Assembly (NCBI RefSeq): GCF_020667835.1
Contig: NZ_JAFMPR010000011.1
Span: 36,350 to 100,349, forward strand
Reading direction: 5' to 3'
Length of the DNA: 64,000 nucleotides
DNA from: Roseibaca sp. Y0-43
Lineage (GTDB): Bacteria > Pseudomonadota > Alphaproteobacteria > Rhodobacterales > Rhodobacteraceae
The position numbers were made by a program, and so were the translations under genes. This document shows, one piece after another, positions 45,137 through 54,650 of the stretch. A model generated the notes under the pieces. That model saw nothing but the letters and a program-made list of their open reading frames with translations. It was not told the origin of the DNA and searched no databases. Numbering within the stretch: the stretch's first letter is position 1; each line of letters opens with the position of its first letter.

Positions 45137-46070
45137 TATCGGCCTCGAACCCCAAGGTTTCGGGCGCCATGACGTAGTGCGCGCCGCAGAACTGGCAGTC
45201 GGCGGTCACGGTGCCCTCTGGCGTGGTCATGGTGGCGATGTCCTTGGCCGAATAAATGGACAGCGCGCTGCGCACCTTGTCTTCGGAACAGGTGCAGCCG
45301 AAATGCACCGCTTGCGGGTCGTAGACGCGGGGCGCTTCCTCGTGGAACAGGCGGGCCAGCAATTCGGGCGGGCCGACCTGCGGGCCGATCAGCTCCAACT
45401 CCTCGACCGTGTCCAAGAGCATGTTGGCGCGGGTCCAGTTCTCTGCCTGCTCGGCAACCTCGCGCCGGGGGGCTTCGGAATTGCCGGGCATGTGCTGCAA
45501 CATCACGCCGCCCGCGCGCCATGCCTGCGGCTGGCCGGGTTGCGTGGAACGGCCATAGGACAGCGCGAAGCGTGTGGGCAGTTGTTCGGATTGCGCGAAA
45601 TAGGTCTCGGCGCAGGCGCTGAGCGACTGACCGGCCAAGGGCGTGATCCCCTGATAGGGCGTCATGTCCGGCCCCTGGTCGATCAGGATGGCGAAATAGC
45701 CCTTGCCGATCTGGCCGTAGGGGCTTGCGGCCTCGTCCAGCCGGTCGTGGTCGAAGCTGGCATAGGCGCGGATGCGCGCGGGCGCGCCCTCGTGCTCTGG
45801 CGCGTAATAGTCGGTCGCGATCAGCCGCACCGGGCCGTCGCCGCGTATTTGGATGGACAGCTTCCAACGCAGCTTGATGGTCTGGCCGATCATCGCGGTC
45901 AGAAGCGTCGCCTCTGCGATCAACCCTTCGACCAAGGCGGGGTAATCATGCTTCTCCAGCACCTTTTCCAAGGCGCCATCCAGCCGCGCGACGCGGCCCC
46001 GAATATCGCTATTGTCCAGTTGGAACGGCAAAACCGTGTCGTCCCAGGCGATCTGTTCGCCGATGCTCAT
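45129..46070 (-). CDS. hslO: Redox-regulated chaperone Hsp33
   Basis: This 313-residue cytoplasmic holdase is activated by oxidation. It begins DDTVLPFQLDNSDIRGRVARL, and the C-terminal redox switch has CTC (Cys259, 261) and CQFC (Cys292, 295), the four zinc-binding cysteines. The middle contains KGYFAILIDQGPDMTPYQGITPL. The start at 46070 (MSIGEQ) is consistent with the family length. It leads a three-gene overlapping operon. Confidence 0.94.
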   Translation of the reverse strand: MSIGEQIAWDDTVLPFQLDNSDIRGRVARLDGALEKVLEKHDYPALVEGLIAEATLLTAMIGQTIKLRWKLSIQIRGDGPVRLIATDYYAPEHEGAPARIRAYASFDHDRLDEAASPYGQIGKGYFAILIDQGPDMTPYQGITPLAGQSLSACAETYFAQSEQLPTRFALSYGRSTQPGQPQAWRAGGVMLQHMPGNSEAPRREVAEQAENWTRANMLLDTVEELELIGPQVGPPELLARLFHEEAPRVYDPQAVHFGCTCSEDKVRSALSIYSAKDIATMTTPEGTVTADCQFCGAHYVMAPETLGFEADNG

Positions 46071-46152
46071 GGTAAATATCCTTGCTGGTGCAGCGCGCAA
46101 TGCGCGCATAGGCTTGCCCCCACATATAGGAATCAGGTTGGAAGGGCCAAGG

Positions 46153-46590
46153 ATGATCCGCAGATTCGGCGAAGCGCGCGTGGCAGGCCAGCACTACACG
46201 CGCAGGCATGGGGCCTATGCGATCATCTTGCGCGGCGATTCGGCGCTTTTGACCCATCAGGCATGGCCGGATGACGAATGGCAATTGCCGGGTGGCGGCA
46301 TAGACGCGGGCGAAAGCGCACCGCAAGCGCTACGCCGCGAGGTGCTGGAGGAAACCGGTTGGCGCGTGCAGCCCCTGCGGCGCTTGGGGGCGTTCCGGCG
46401 GCTGTGCTACATGCCGGATTATGACCTGTGGGCGGAAAAGCTGTGCACGCTTTACCTGGCGCGCGCGCTGCGCCCCGTCGGGCCGCCCAGCGAACCCGGC
46501 CACCGCGCGGAATGGGTGCCGTTGCCGCTGGCTGTCGCGCGCTTGGGCAATGCGGGCGACCGGGCGTTTCTGGCGGCCTTCCTGCGGTGA
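46153..46590 (+). CDS. NUDIX hydrolase
   Basis: This 145-residue protein has the NUDIX box GGGIDAGESAPQALRREVLEETGW at about residues 47-70. It starts MIRRFGEARVAGQHYTRRHGAYAI. Substrate unknown; a nucleotide diphosphate derivative is likely. The ATG follows AAGG by a normal spacing. Its stop overlaps the GTG start of the following GNAT gene (GTGA). It is divergent from hslO. Confidence 0.85.
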   Translation: MIRRFGEARVAGQHYTRRHGAYAIILRGDSALLTHQAWPDDEWQLPGGGIDAGESAPQALRREVLEETGWRVQPLRRLGAFRRLCYMPDYDLWAEKLCTLYLARALRPVGPPSEPGHRAEWVPLPLAVARLGNAGDRAFLAAFLR

Positions 46591-47042
46591 CGTGGTATAT
46601 CCGGCCTGCGCACGGGGGCGATCTTGGCGCGTTGCAAGCCCTCGCACGCGACGCGTTCGCCCCATATGTCGCGCAGATGGGTCGTGCCCCCGCCCCGATG
46701 CAGGCCGATCTGACAGCACCCGTCGCGCGCGGCGATGTGCGTGTGGCCTGCGCGCCGGGCGGGCCGGTCTTGGGCTTTGTGCAGTTCGGCGTTCTGGGCG
46801 GCGCGATGTCTCTGGACACGCTGGCCGTCTGCCCCGCGCATGGCGGGCAAGGCATCGGGCGTGGGCTGGTTGCCCATGTCGAGGCCTTGGCGCAGGCGCA
46901 GGGGCTGCGCGCGGTCACGCTTTACACCAACGCGGCCATGACCCGGAACCTGCGCTTCTATCCGGCGCTTGGCTACCGGCAGACCGGGCGGCGCGTGCAG
47001 GACGGGTTCGACCGCGTCTTCTTTCGCAAGGAAATGGCCTAA
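46587..47042 (+). CDS. GNAT family N-acetyltransferase
   Basis: This 151-residue protein begins WYIRPAHGGDLGALQAL. The acetyl-CoA loop is LAVCPAHGGQGIGRGLVAHVEALAQ, and the C-terminal end reads LYTNAAMTRNLRFYPALGYRQTGRRVQDGFDRVFFRKEM, a complete compact GNAT fold. The target is unknown. It is translationally coupled to the NUDIX gene and its end overlaps the convergent response-regulator gene by four bases. Confidence 0.88.
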   Translation: MTWYIRPAHGGDLGALQALARDAFAPYVAQMGRAPAPMQADLTAPVARGDVRVACAPGGPVLGFVQFGVLGGAMSLDTLAVCPAHGGQGIGRGLVAHVEALAQAQGLRAVTLYTNAAMTRNLRFYPALGYRQTGRRVQDGFDRVFFRKEMA

Positions 47043-48358
47043 TCCTGCATCGGTTGCCCCCGGTAATAGCGGGTGGCGGTCTGGCGCGCAGGTTTATAGG
47101 CGCTGAATTCCAGCAGCGCGCCCGACACGTCATCGCCGAATTCGTCGCGGCCCGCCCATGCCGCCAGGTCCCATTTCAGACGGTCCAGAAAACTTAGCCC
47201 GCGCGCCTTGTGCAGGCGTTGGAACAGGGCGCGCAAACCCTGCTCGCCGAATTCCGCGCCCGCGTCATTGGCGCATTCAACGATGCCGTCGGAATACAGG
47301 AACAAGCGGTCGCCGGGGCGAAGCTCGGCCTCGAAACTGGCATATTGCGCGCCGTCCAGCAGCCCGATGGGCAGCCCGCCCTCGCCCAGGTATTCGACCG
47401 CGCCGTCGCCGCGCTGGATCAGCGGGTGGGGGTGGCCGGCCTGCACCATCAGCACCCGCCCGGTCGAGAGGTCCACATCGGCATAGGCGATGGTCAGGTA
47501 GGCGTCGGTTTCGATCTCTTGCAGCATCAGCGTGTTCATGCGCGCGGCCACGTCATGTGGGGCGACGGCCTCTATCTGGCCGGTCATGTGGTTGCGCGAC
47601 AGGGCGATGTTCTGCGATGTCGCGCCCCCCAGCATCCCGCCGATTCGCGCCCCCAGCAGGGCGGCGGCCACGCCATGGCCCGACACGTCCAGCGAATAGA
47701 TGCCGACCCGGTCGGCGTTGATGGGAAAGGTGCCCACCATGTCGCCGCCGACATGTCCGGACGAGTGCAGCATCAGCGACAACTGGCTGCCGCCGAAATC
47801 GTGGAACCGGTCGCGGATCAGCGATTGTTGCAGTTTGCGCGCTTCCATCAGGTCGCGGTCGACCGCGTCATAAAGCGCCTGCAACTTGCGCAACGCCGCG
47901 CGCAACTCGTCATTGCGGGCGTTGACCTGTCGCTCCATCGCGATCAGCCGTTCGCCCGCCATAATGCGCGCGCGCAATTCCGGCGTGCTGACGGGCTTCG
48001 ACAGGAAGTCGTCCGCGCCCACGTTCAGACCCTCTGCCACCGCGTTCTTGTCGTTCTTGGATGTCAGCAGGATGAAGTAGCAATAGGCATCGCGGTTCAG
48101 GCCGCGAAAGGCGCGACAAAACTCCAGCCCGTTCAGCCCCGGCATCATCCAGTCCGACAGAATCAGGTCGAACGGGTGGGATTTGCACAGCTCCAGCGCC
48201 GCATCGCCAGAGGCGGCTTCGGTCACGTCATACCCCCACCGTTCAAGGTTCTTCGCCAATACAAGGCGCTGCGCCGCACTGTCATCGACCACAAGCGCAC
48301 GCTTATGGGCGATCGCCGCAATTTCGGCGGTATCCTGCCGGGTTACGTTTGTGTCCAA
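47039..48358 (-). CDS. Response regulator with SpoIIE/PP2C phosphatase output
   Basis: This 439-residue protein has an N-terminal receiver domain (about 18-135; ALVVDDSAAQR, phospho-acceptor Asp69 in LILSDWMMPGLNG, Lys121 in FLSKPVS). A linker helix (about 140-180) is followed by a PP2C-like serine phosphatase domain with GGDMVGTFPINADRVGIYSLDVSGHGVAAALL, IAYADVDLSTG and RLFLYSDGIVECAN. Such RsbU/RssB-like proteins typically dephosphorylate an anti-anti-sigma factor. No anti-sigma gene is adjacent. A divergent Hpt-domain gene 136 bases away may supply the phosphate. Confidence 0.92.
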   Translation of the reverse strand: MDTNVTRQDTAEIAAIAHKRALVVDDSAAQRLVLAKNLERWGYDVTEAASGDAALELCKSHPFDLILSDWMMPGLNGLEFCRAFRGLNRDAYCYFILLTSKNDKNAVAEGLNVGADDFLSKPVSTPELRARIMAGERLIAMERQVNARNDELRAALRKLQALYDAVDRDLMEARKLQQSLIRDRFHDFGGSQLSLMLHSSGHVGGDMVGTFPINADRVGIYSLDVSGHGVAAALLGARIGGMLGGATSQNIALSRNHMTGQIEAVAPHDVAARMNTLMLQEIETDAYLTIAYADVDLSTGRVLMVQAGHPHPLIQRGDGAVEYLGEGGLPIGLLDGAQYASFEAELRPGDRLFLYSDGIVECANDAGAEFGEQGLRALFQRLHKARGLSFLDRLKWDLAAWAGRDEFGDDVSGALLEFSAYKPARQTATRYYRGQPMQD

Positions 48359-48494
48359 GCCAAAGGTCCATAGGTTCGCGCCCGCACGGGTGGGGCGTGG
48401 TTACAATGGCAGCGATGGATTAACGGGCGGTGAAAGCGCATGGCGGGAACAGTTTCCGCGCATCCTTACGATTCTTTAGGGGCTTTGCCGCAGT

Positions 48495-48860
48495 GTGACC
48501 CAAGCCAAGTCTGAGGGGTTTGATGTGATTGATTGGGCAAGAGTATCGGAATTGCACGAAGAAGTCGGCGATGACGCGCTGGAAGAGGTGCTGGAGCTGT
48601 TCGCGTCCGAGGTGGACGAAGGGCTGGTTCGCCTGCGAGCGGCCACAAGCCCCAAGGCTCTGGCCGCAGAATTCCATTTCCTGAAGGGCGCGGCGCTGAA
48701 CCTTGGGCTGGACGAAGTCGCGCGCCTGTGCGCGCTGGGCGAGGCGGGGGCCATCGCCGGTGCTGCGACCGACAGCTACCGCGACGCGATCGCGCGGGAT
48801 TTTCCCGAATGTTGCCGCCAGCTTCGGGCCGAATGGCGCACGCGCCTTGCGGTGCCCTAG
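48495..48860 (+). CDS. Hpt domain protein (histidine phosphotransferase)
   Basis: This 121-residue single-domain protein is a four-helix Hpt. The phospho-histidine lies in AEFHFLKGAALNLGLDEVARLC (His61, HxxKG motif). It would shuttle phosphate between a hybrid kinase and a response regulator, plausibly the divergently encoded SpoIIE-type protein. A GTG at 48525 with GAGGGG upstream is an alternative, shorter start. Confidence 0.85.
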   Translation: MTQAKSEGFDVIDWARVSELHEEVGDDALEEVLELFASEVDEGLVRLRAATSPKALAAEFHFLKGAALNLGLDEVARLCALGEAGAIAGAATDSYRDAIARDFPECCRQLRAEWRTRLAVP

Positions 48861-48868
48861 GCCCGGCC

Positions 48869-50116
48869 TCAGATCACGAAATTCGCCATGATTTCGTCTT
48901 CGGTAATGTCGGAATAGGCAAAGCCCGCCGCGTCCAGCCGCGCAAACAGCCCGGTGAAATTGCCCGGATCGGTGGTTTCTATCCCCAACAGGACCGACCC
49001 GAAATTGCGGGCGGTCTTTTTCAGGTATTCGAAGCGGGCGATGTCATCGTCCGGACCCAGAATGCCAAGGAAATCGCGCAACGCTCCGGGGCGTTGGGGC
49101 AGGCGCAACAGCAGGTATTTCTTGGTGCCCGCGAATCGCATGGCGCGTTCTTTCACCTCTGGCAGGCGCTCGAAATCGAAATTCCCGCCAGAGACGACGC
49201 AGACGACCGTCTTGCCCGCGATCTGGTCGCGCAAACTGTCCAGCACGTCCAGCGACAGCGCGCCCGCGGGCTCCAGCACCAGACCTTCCACGTTCAGCAT
49301 GTCCAGCATGGTGATGCAGATGCGGTTTTCAGGCGCGATCAGCACGTTTTCGGGGGCCACATGGCGCAGCCGCGCAAAGGTGCGCGCGCCGATCCGGGCG
49401 ACCGATGCGCCATCTACGAAACTGTCGATGCGCGGCAGCGTCACCGGCTCGCCCGCGCGCAGCGCCGCTTGCAAGGACGCGCCGCCCGCGGGTTCCACAT
49501 AGCGCAGCGCGCAATCGGGCGCGGCCTGTGCCAGATAGCTGGTCATCCCCGCGCTCAGGCCCCCGCCGCCCACGGGCAGCACGACCATGTCGGGCGCGGC
49601 ATCCAGCTGCGCCATCATCTCGACCGCGACGCTGGCTTGGCCCTCGATCACGTCCTCGTCGTCGAAGGGCGACAGGAAATGCGCGCCGCGTTCCGCACAA
49701 AACGCCTGCGCCGCCGCGAGCGATTGGTCGAACGTGTCGCCCACCAGCCGGATTTCGACATTCTCGGCCCCGAAAGTGCGGGTTTTCATGATCTTTTGCT
49801 GCGGCGTCGTCACCGGCATGAAGATCGTGCCCTGCACCGCGAAATGCCGACAGGCAAAGGCCACGCCCTGAGCATGATTGCCCGCGCTTGCACAGACGAA
49901 ATCGCGCCCCTCTGGCACCCGGTCCAACTGCTTGCGCATGGCGTTGAACGCGCCGCGAATCTTGTAGCTGCGCACCGGGCTCAGGTCTTCGCGCTTCAGC
50001 CAGATATCTGCGCCGTATTTCTGCGACAGGTAGTCGTTGCGCATCAGCGGTGTCGGCGGGAACAATTCGCGCATCGGCGCACAGGCGGCGGTCGCGCGTT
50101 TGGCAAAATCGCTCAT
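48869..50116 (-). CDS. ilvA: Threonine ammonia-lyase
   Basis: This 415-residue PLP enzyme turns threonine into 2-oxobutanoate for isoleucine synthesis. The PLP lysine is in VRSYKIRGAFNAM (Lys52), with SAGNHAQGVAFA and VVLPVGGGGLSAGM as fold-type II motifs. The C-terminal ACT-like domain (about 330-415; KYLLLRLPQRPGALRDFL) suits allosteric control. The start overlaps the thioesterase stop (ATGA). Confidence 0.92.
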   Translation of the reverse strand: MSDFAKRATAACAPMRELFPPTPLMRNDYLSQKYGADIWLKREDLSPVRSYKIRGAFNAMRKQLDRVPEGRDFVCASAGNHAQGVAFACRHFAVQGTIFMPVTTPQQKIMKTRTFGAENVEIRLVGDTFDQSLAAAQAFCAERGAHFLSPFDDEDVIEGQASVAVEMMAQLDAAPDMVVLPVGGGGLSAGMTSYLAQAAPDCALRYVEPAGGASLQAALRAGEPVTLPRIDSFVDGASVARIGARTFARLRHVAPENVLIAPENRICITMLDMLNVEGLVLEPAGALSLDVLDSLRDQIAGKTVVCVVSGGNFDFERLPEVKERAMRFAGTKKYLLLRLPQRPGALRDFLGILGPDDDIARFEYLKKTARNFGSVLLGIETTDPGNFTGLFARLDAAGFAYSDITEDEIMANFVI

Positions 50117-50526
50117 GCCAGCGCCGCTTCCAGCTTGGCACGAACCGAGTCCGGCATGGCGGTGGACCCGCGCGTGTTCGGGTCGAAAAACACCTCGACC
50201 ACTTCATAGGTGGCGTGCAACGCGCCGGTATCGGCGTGGCGCATCTCGAACAGGAAGACGCAGCTTTTCGTGCCGATCTTGGTGACGACGCCCGAAATTT
50301 CGATCAGGTCGCCCGCCTGCAATTCGGCCACGAAGCGCGTGGTCGCCTGCGCGGTCACGGTATGCACCCCATGCGTGGCCAGCATGTCGCGGTAAGCCAG
50401 CCCCAGCTTGGTCCACATGTGATAACAGGCATCGTCGAAGAAGGGCGCGTAATGGCGCACGTTCATATGCCCGAAATGGTCGTGGTGCCACGGGTGGATC
50501 ACCCCGCGCAAAAGCTCTAGCGCCAT
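50113..50526 (-). CDS. Acyl-CoA thioesterase (4HBT hot-dog family)
   Basis: This 137-residue protein has the hot-dog thioesterase signature HPWHHDHFGHMNVRHYAPFFDDACYHMW, with Asp16 and His residues in the active-site loop. TRFVAELQAGDLIEISGVVTKIGTKSCVFLFEM continues the fold. Substrate unknown (YbgC/FadM-like). The start at 50526 is set by GGAGAGG and family length; a much longer frame upstream is antisense to argG. It is co-translated with ilvA. Confidence 0.87.
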   Translation of the reverse strand: MALELLRGVIHPWHHDHFGHMNVRHYAPFFDDACYHMWTKLGLAYRDMLATHGVHTVTAQATTRFVAELQAGDLIEISGVVTKIGTKSCVFLFEMRHADTGALHATYEVVEVFFDPNTRGSTAMPDSVRAKLEAALA

Positions 50527-50661
50527 GTTGCCTCTCCATCGCTCAAACCGTTGCAATAGCATATCCATGGCCCGTGCAAACCCCGTGCGGCCTCTTGCAG
50601 CAGGGGCGCAAAGCCAATAGACCGCTGGGCAACCGTGATCTTGCAATATTTCGGAGCCGCC

Positions 50662-51894
50662 ATGCCCAGCCATGCCCCCAAGAAAGTCGTGCTCGCCTAT
50701 TCCGGCGGGTTGGACACCTCCATCATCCTGAAATGGTTGCAAACCGAATATGGGTGCGAGGTCGTGACCTTCACCGCCGATCTGGGCCAGGGCGAGGAAC
50801 TGGAGCCCGCCCGCAAGAAGGCCGAATTGCTGGGCATCAAGCCCGAGAACATCTTCATCGAAGACCTGCGCGAGGAATTCGTGCGCGATTTCGTCTTCCC
50901 CATGTTCCGCGCCAACGCGGTCTACGAGGGGCTGTATCTGCTCGGCACCTCGATTGCGCGCCCGCTGATTTCTAAGCGCCTGATCGAGATTGCCGCCGCG
51001 ACCGGGGCCGACGCCGTCGCCCATGGCGCGACCGGCAAAGGCAATGACCAGGTGCGGTTCGAATTGTCGGCCTATGCGCTGAACCCCGAGATCAAGGTCA
51101 TCGCGCCGTGGCGTGAATGGGATCTGACCTCGCGCACCAAGCTTCTGGAATTCGCCGAGGCGCACCAGATTCCGATCGCCAAGGACAAGCGCGGCGAAGC
51201 GCCCTTCTCGGTCGATGCGAACCTGCTGCACACCTCGTCCGAGGGCAAGGTGCTGGAAAACCCGGCAGAGGATGCGCCCGATTACGTCTATCAGCGCACC
51301 GTCGCGCCCGAAGCCGCGCCCGACCAGCCGGAATATGTCGAGATCAGCTTTGAGAAGGGCGACGCCACCGCCATCAATGGCGAAGCGATGTCGCCCGCCA
51401 CGATCCTGACCAAGCTGAACGAGCTGGGCGGCAAGCACGGCATCGGGCGGCTGGATTTCGTGGAAAACCGCTTCGTCGGCATGAAATCGCGCGGTATCTA
51501 TGAAACGCCGGGCGGCACGCTGCTTCTGGAAGCGCATCGCGGGATCGAGCAGATCACGCTCGATAGCGGCGCGGGCCATCTGAAGGATTCGATCATGCCG
51601 CGCTATGCGGAACTGATCTATAACGGCTTCTGGTTCAGCCCCGAGCGCGAGATGCTGCAAGCGCTGATCGACAAAAGCCAGGAACATGTCACCGGCACCG
51701 TGCGCCTGAAACTCTATAAAGGGTCGGTGCGCTGCGTGGGCCGCTGGTCGGATCACTCGCTCTATTCCGAAGCGCATGTCACCTTCGAGGATGACGCGGG
51801 CGCTTACGATCAGAAAGACGCCGCGGGCTTCATCCAGCTCAACGCGCTGCGCCTGAAACTGCTGGCCGCGCGCAATCGGCGGCTGAAGGGCTAA
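50662..51894 (+). CDS. argG: Argininosuccinate synthase
   Basis: This 410-residue enzyme makes argininosuccinate from citrulline and aspartate with ATP. It begins [40 protein letters not shown], with the N-type P-loop [41 protein letters not shown] and [13 protein letters not shown] are further family blocks. The start at 50662 follows GGAG; an upstream in-frame ATG at 50635 lacks such a site. A short repeat follows its stop. Confidence 0.95.
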   Translation: MPSHAPKKVVLAYSGGLDTSIILKWLQTEYGCEVVTFTADLGQGEELEPARKKAELLGIKPENIFIEDLREEFVRDFVFPMFRANAVYEGLYLLGTSIARPLISKRLIEIAAATGADAVAHGATGKGNDQVRFELSAYALNPEIKVIAPWREWDLTSRTKLLEFAEAHQIPIAKDKRGEAPFSVDANLLHTSSEGKVLENPAEDAPDYVYQRTVAPEAAPDQPEYVEISFEKGDATAINGEAMSPATILTKLNELGGKHGIGRLDFVENRFVGMKSRGIYETPGGTLLLEAHRGIEQITLDSGAGHLKDSIMPRYAELIYNGFWFSPEREMLQALIDKSQEHVTGTVRLKLYKGSVRCVGRWSDHSLYSEAHVTFEDDAGAYDQKDAAGFIQLNALRLKLLAARNRRLKG

Positions 51895-51895
51895 G

Positions 51896-51931
51896 CCCCT
51901 TCATCTTGCCCGAAATACTCCCGCCGGAGGC
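51896..51931. repeat. Short intergenic repeat following argG (copy 2)
   Basis: This segment shares with 5955-5990 the order TTCATC, TTG(C/T)CC, AAATA(C/T), and a final G-rich block (CGGAGG here). Both copies start within a few bases of a stop codon. Confidence 0.5.
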
Positions 51932-51973
51932 GCACACTCGCCTTTGGCACCCCGCCAGAGGAAAGGCCGCGCC

Positions 51974-53488
51974 ATGACCAAACCTGTCGTTCTGTGCATC
52001 CTTGATGGCTGGGGGCTGAACCCCGACCCCAATGGCAACGCGGTCGCGCAAGCCGATACGCCCAATTTCGACCGCCTTATGGCCGATTGTCCCAATGCGA
52101 CGCTGCTGACCCATGGCCCCGATGTGGGCCTGCCCAAGGGCCAGATGGGCAATTCCGAAGTGGGGCACACCAATATCGGCGCGGGCCGCGTGGTGGCGAT
52201 GGATCTGGGGCAGATCGACCTTGCCATCGAAGATGGCAGTTTCGCCACCAACCCCGCCTTGGGCGATTTCATCACCAAGCTGAAAACCACGGGCGGCACG
52301 GCGCATGTGTTCGGCGTTGTCTCTGACGGGGGGGTGCACGGCCATATCACCCATATGAAAGCGGCGGTCGCGGCGCTGGCAGATGCCGGCGTGCCCGTCG
52401 CCATTCACGCCATCACCGACGGGCGCGACGTGGCACCCAAATGCGCCGAAGCCTTCCTTGCCGACCTGACCGCCAGCCTGCCCGAGGGCGCGCGCATCGC
52501 CACCGTCATTGGCCGCTACTGGGCCATGGACCGCGACAACCGGTGGGAGCGTGTCGAACGCGCATGGCGCGCGATCACCTTGGGCGAGGGCGCGCATGTC
52601 GCCAACCCTGCCCAAGCCGTGGCCCAGGCCTATGCGCGGGGCGAGACGGATGAATTCATCGCGCCCAGCGTCATCGGCGATTACAGTGGCGCGCGCGCGG
52701 GCGACGGGGTGTTCTGCCTGAATTTCCGTGCCGACCGGGCGCGCGAAATCCTTGCAGCCCTTGGCGCGCCCAGCTTCACCGGGTTTGACCGGGGCCAGCC
52801 CCCGCATTGGGCGGCCATGCTGGGCATGGTCGACTATTCCGATGCGCATAACGCCTTCATGACCACCGCCTACCCCAAGCAACAGGTCAAGAACGGCCTT
52901 GGCGAATGGGTGGCGGCGCATGGGTTGCGCCAGTTCCGGCTGGCCGAGACTGAAAAATACCCCCATGTCACCTTCTTCCTGAACGGCGGGACAGAGGCGC
53001 AGGCAGAGGGCGAAGACCGCGCCATGCCCAAAAGCCCCAAGGTGGCCACCTACGACCTGCAACCCGAAATGTCGGCGGGTGAAGTGACTGACAAGCTCGT
53101 GGCCGCCATTGGCGCAGGCTACGACCTGATCGTGGTCAATTTCGCCAATCCCGACATGGTCGGCCATACCGGCGATCTGGAGGCCGCGAAACGCGCCTGC
53201 GAGGCCGTGGATGCCGGGCTTGGTGCTGCGCTCGAAGCCTTGGACCAAGCAGGCGGCGCGATGCTCGTTTGCGCCGACCATGGCAATTGCGAAACCATGA
53301 TCGACCCGGAAACCGGCGGGCCGCATACCGCGCATACGCTCAACCCCGTGCCCGTGGTGCTGGTGGGCGGACCTGCGGGCGCGCGGTTGCGCGACGGGCG
53401 GCTCGCTGATGTGGCCCCCACCATCCTGTCGCTGATGGGGCTAAAGCAGCCGCCGGAAATGACCGGCGAAAGCCTGATCCAGACATGA
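51974..53488 (+). CDS. gpmI: 2,3-bisphosphoglycerate-independent phosphoglycerate mutase
   Basis: This 504-residue binuclear manganese enzyme interconverts 3- and 2-phosphoglycerate. It starts KPVVLCILDGWGLNPDPNGNAV. The phosphorylated serine lies in MGNSEVGHTNIGAG (Ser61), with metal-binding segments VVNFANPDMVGHTG and LVCADHGNCETM. The start at 51974 follows GAGGAAAGG. Its stop overlaps the envC start (ATGA), as often seen in alphaproteobacteria. Confidence 0.95.
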   Translation: MTKPVVLCILDGWGLNPDPNGNAVAQADTPNFDRLMADCPNATLLTHGPDVGLPKGQMGNSEVGHTNIGAGRVVAMDLGQIDLAIEDGSFATNPALGDFITKLKTTGGTAHVFGVVSDGGVHGHITHMKAAVAALADAGVPVAIHAITDGRDVAPKCAEAFLADLTASLPEGARIATVIGRYWAMDRDNRWERVERAWRAITLGEGAHVANPAQAVAQAYARGETDEFIAPSVIGDYSGARAGDGVFCLNFRADRAREILAALGAPSFTGFDRGQPPHWAAMLGMVDYSDAHNAFMTTAYPKQQVKNGLGEWVAAHGLRQFRLAETEKYPHVTFFLNGGTEAQAEGEDRAMPKSPKVATYDLQPEMSAGEVTDKLVAAIGAGYDLIVVNFANPDMVGHTGDLEAAKRACEAVDAGLGAALEALDQAGGAMLVCADHGNCETMIDPETGGPHTAHTLNPVPVVLVGGPAGARLRDGRLADVAPTILSLMGLKQPPEMTGESLIQT

Positions 53489-54600
53489 CGATCTGGCGCG
53501 CGATCTGTCTGGCGGTCGCGCTTTGCGCCACGCCCGCGCTGGCCGACCCCGCCACCCGCGCGCTGGAAGCGGCGCGCGCCTTGGAAGCGGCGACCGAAGC
53601 CCTGCAAGCCGCCACCCGCCAAAGCGACCGGATCGACGCGCTGACCGCAACCGTTCAAGCCTATGAAACCGGCCTTGCCGCCCTGCGCGAAGGCCTGCGC
53701 GAGGCGCAACTGGCTGAAGCGGCGCAGGCGCGGTTGGTGTCCGAACGTGGCGGCGATCTCAGCCGGTTGCTGGCGGTGCTGATGGCCACCGCAAGCCTTG
53801 ATGACGGCTCGGTCCTAGTGCATCCCGAGGGCGCGCTGGCCGCCGCGCGTGCGGGCCTGTCGCTGCGCGACGTGGCACCCGCGCTGACGGATGAAGTGGC
53901 TGAACTTCGAGAGCAGTTAGAGGACATTGCCGCCCTGCGCCGCGCGCGGCAATACGGGCTGTTGGCGCTGGAGCAGGGGCTTGCCACCGCGCAAGAGGCG
54001 CGCACCACCCTGTCGCAAGCCATTGCCGAACGCGGCCCCCTGCCCAAGAACCTGTCAGACGATCCCGACGCCATGGCGGCGCTCGCGGCCAGCGCGGCCT
54101 CGCTCGATGCGTTCGCGCAGGATCTGGCGGCGCGCGGCAGCGTGCTGGGCGCGGGCAACACGTCCAGCATTCGCGGCTTTCGCGATGCGCAGGGCCAGCT
54201 TGCGCTGCCGGTGCGGGGCACCGTTCTGCGCGCCTTCAACGCGCCTGACCCCACGGGCGTGGTGCGCCCCGGTCTGGACATTGCCACCTTGCCCGATGCG
54301 CTGGTCAGCGCGCCTTGGGCGGGCACGGTGCGCTATGCCGGTCCCTTAGCGGGGCGTGGGCAGGTTGTCATCCTGGAGCCTGACGAAGACATCCTTCTGG
54401 TCATGGTCGGCTTGGGCGAGCTGCTGGTCGAGACCGCCGAAATCCTGCCGGCAGGCGCGCCCTTGGGCACGATGCCCGCACAAAGCGGTGATGACAGCGG
54501 CGCTGGCGGGCGCGGGCAAACACTCTATTTTGAAATGCGCGAGCAGGGAAACCCCATTGACCCGGCGGCGTGGTTCGCATTGACTGGCGCTCGACCCTGA
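53485..54600 (+). CDS. envC: EnvC-like murein hydrolase activator, degenerate LytM domain
   Basis: This 371-residue exported protein has a signal peptide (MTIWRAICLAVALCATPALA) and Ala/Glu-rich coiled-coil helices from about 25 to 215. Its C-terminal LytM/M23 domain (about 240-365) has lost the zinc ligands. The usual HxGxD reads VVRPGLDIAT, the HxH segment reads VGLGELLV, and the final motif reads TLYFEM. This is the pattern of EnvC-type activators of amidases rather than an active endopeptidase. It is followed 50 bases later by ctpA. Confidence 0.88.
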   Translation: MTIWRAICLAVALCATPALADPATRALEAARALEAATEALQAATRQSDRIDALTATVQAYETGLAALREGLREAQLAEAAQARLVSERGGDLSRLLAVLMATASLDDGSVLVHPEGALAAARAGLSLRDVAPALTDEVAELREQLEDIAALRRARQYGLLALEQGLATAQEARTTLSQAIAERGPLPKNLSDDPDAMAALAASAASLDAFAQDLAARGSVLGAGNTSSIRGFRDAQGQLALPVRGTVLRAFNAPDPTGVVRPGLDIATLPDALVSAPWAGTVRYAGPLAGRGQVVILEPDEDILLVMVGLGELLVETAEILPAGAPLGTMPAQSGDDSGAGGRGQTLYFEMREQGNPIDPAAWFALTGARP

Positions 54601-54650
54601 GCGGATACGCCTCCGCCCGGAAACAGGCGCGCAAGGAGCGGAAAAGCGAC

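Noticed and set aside
50527..51777. Thioesterase extended upstream opposite argG
   Set aside because: It is antisense shadow; GGAGAGG and the family length place the start at 50526.
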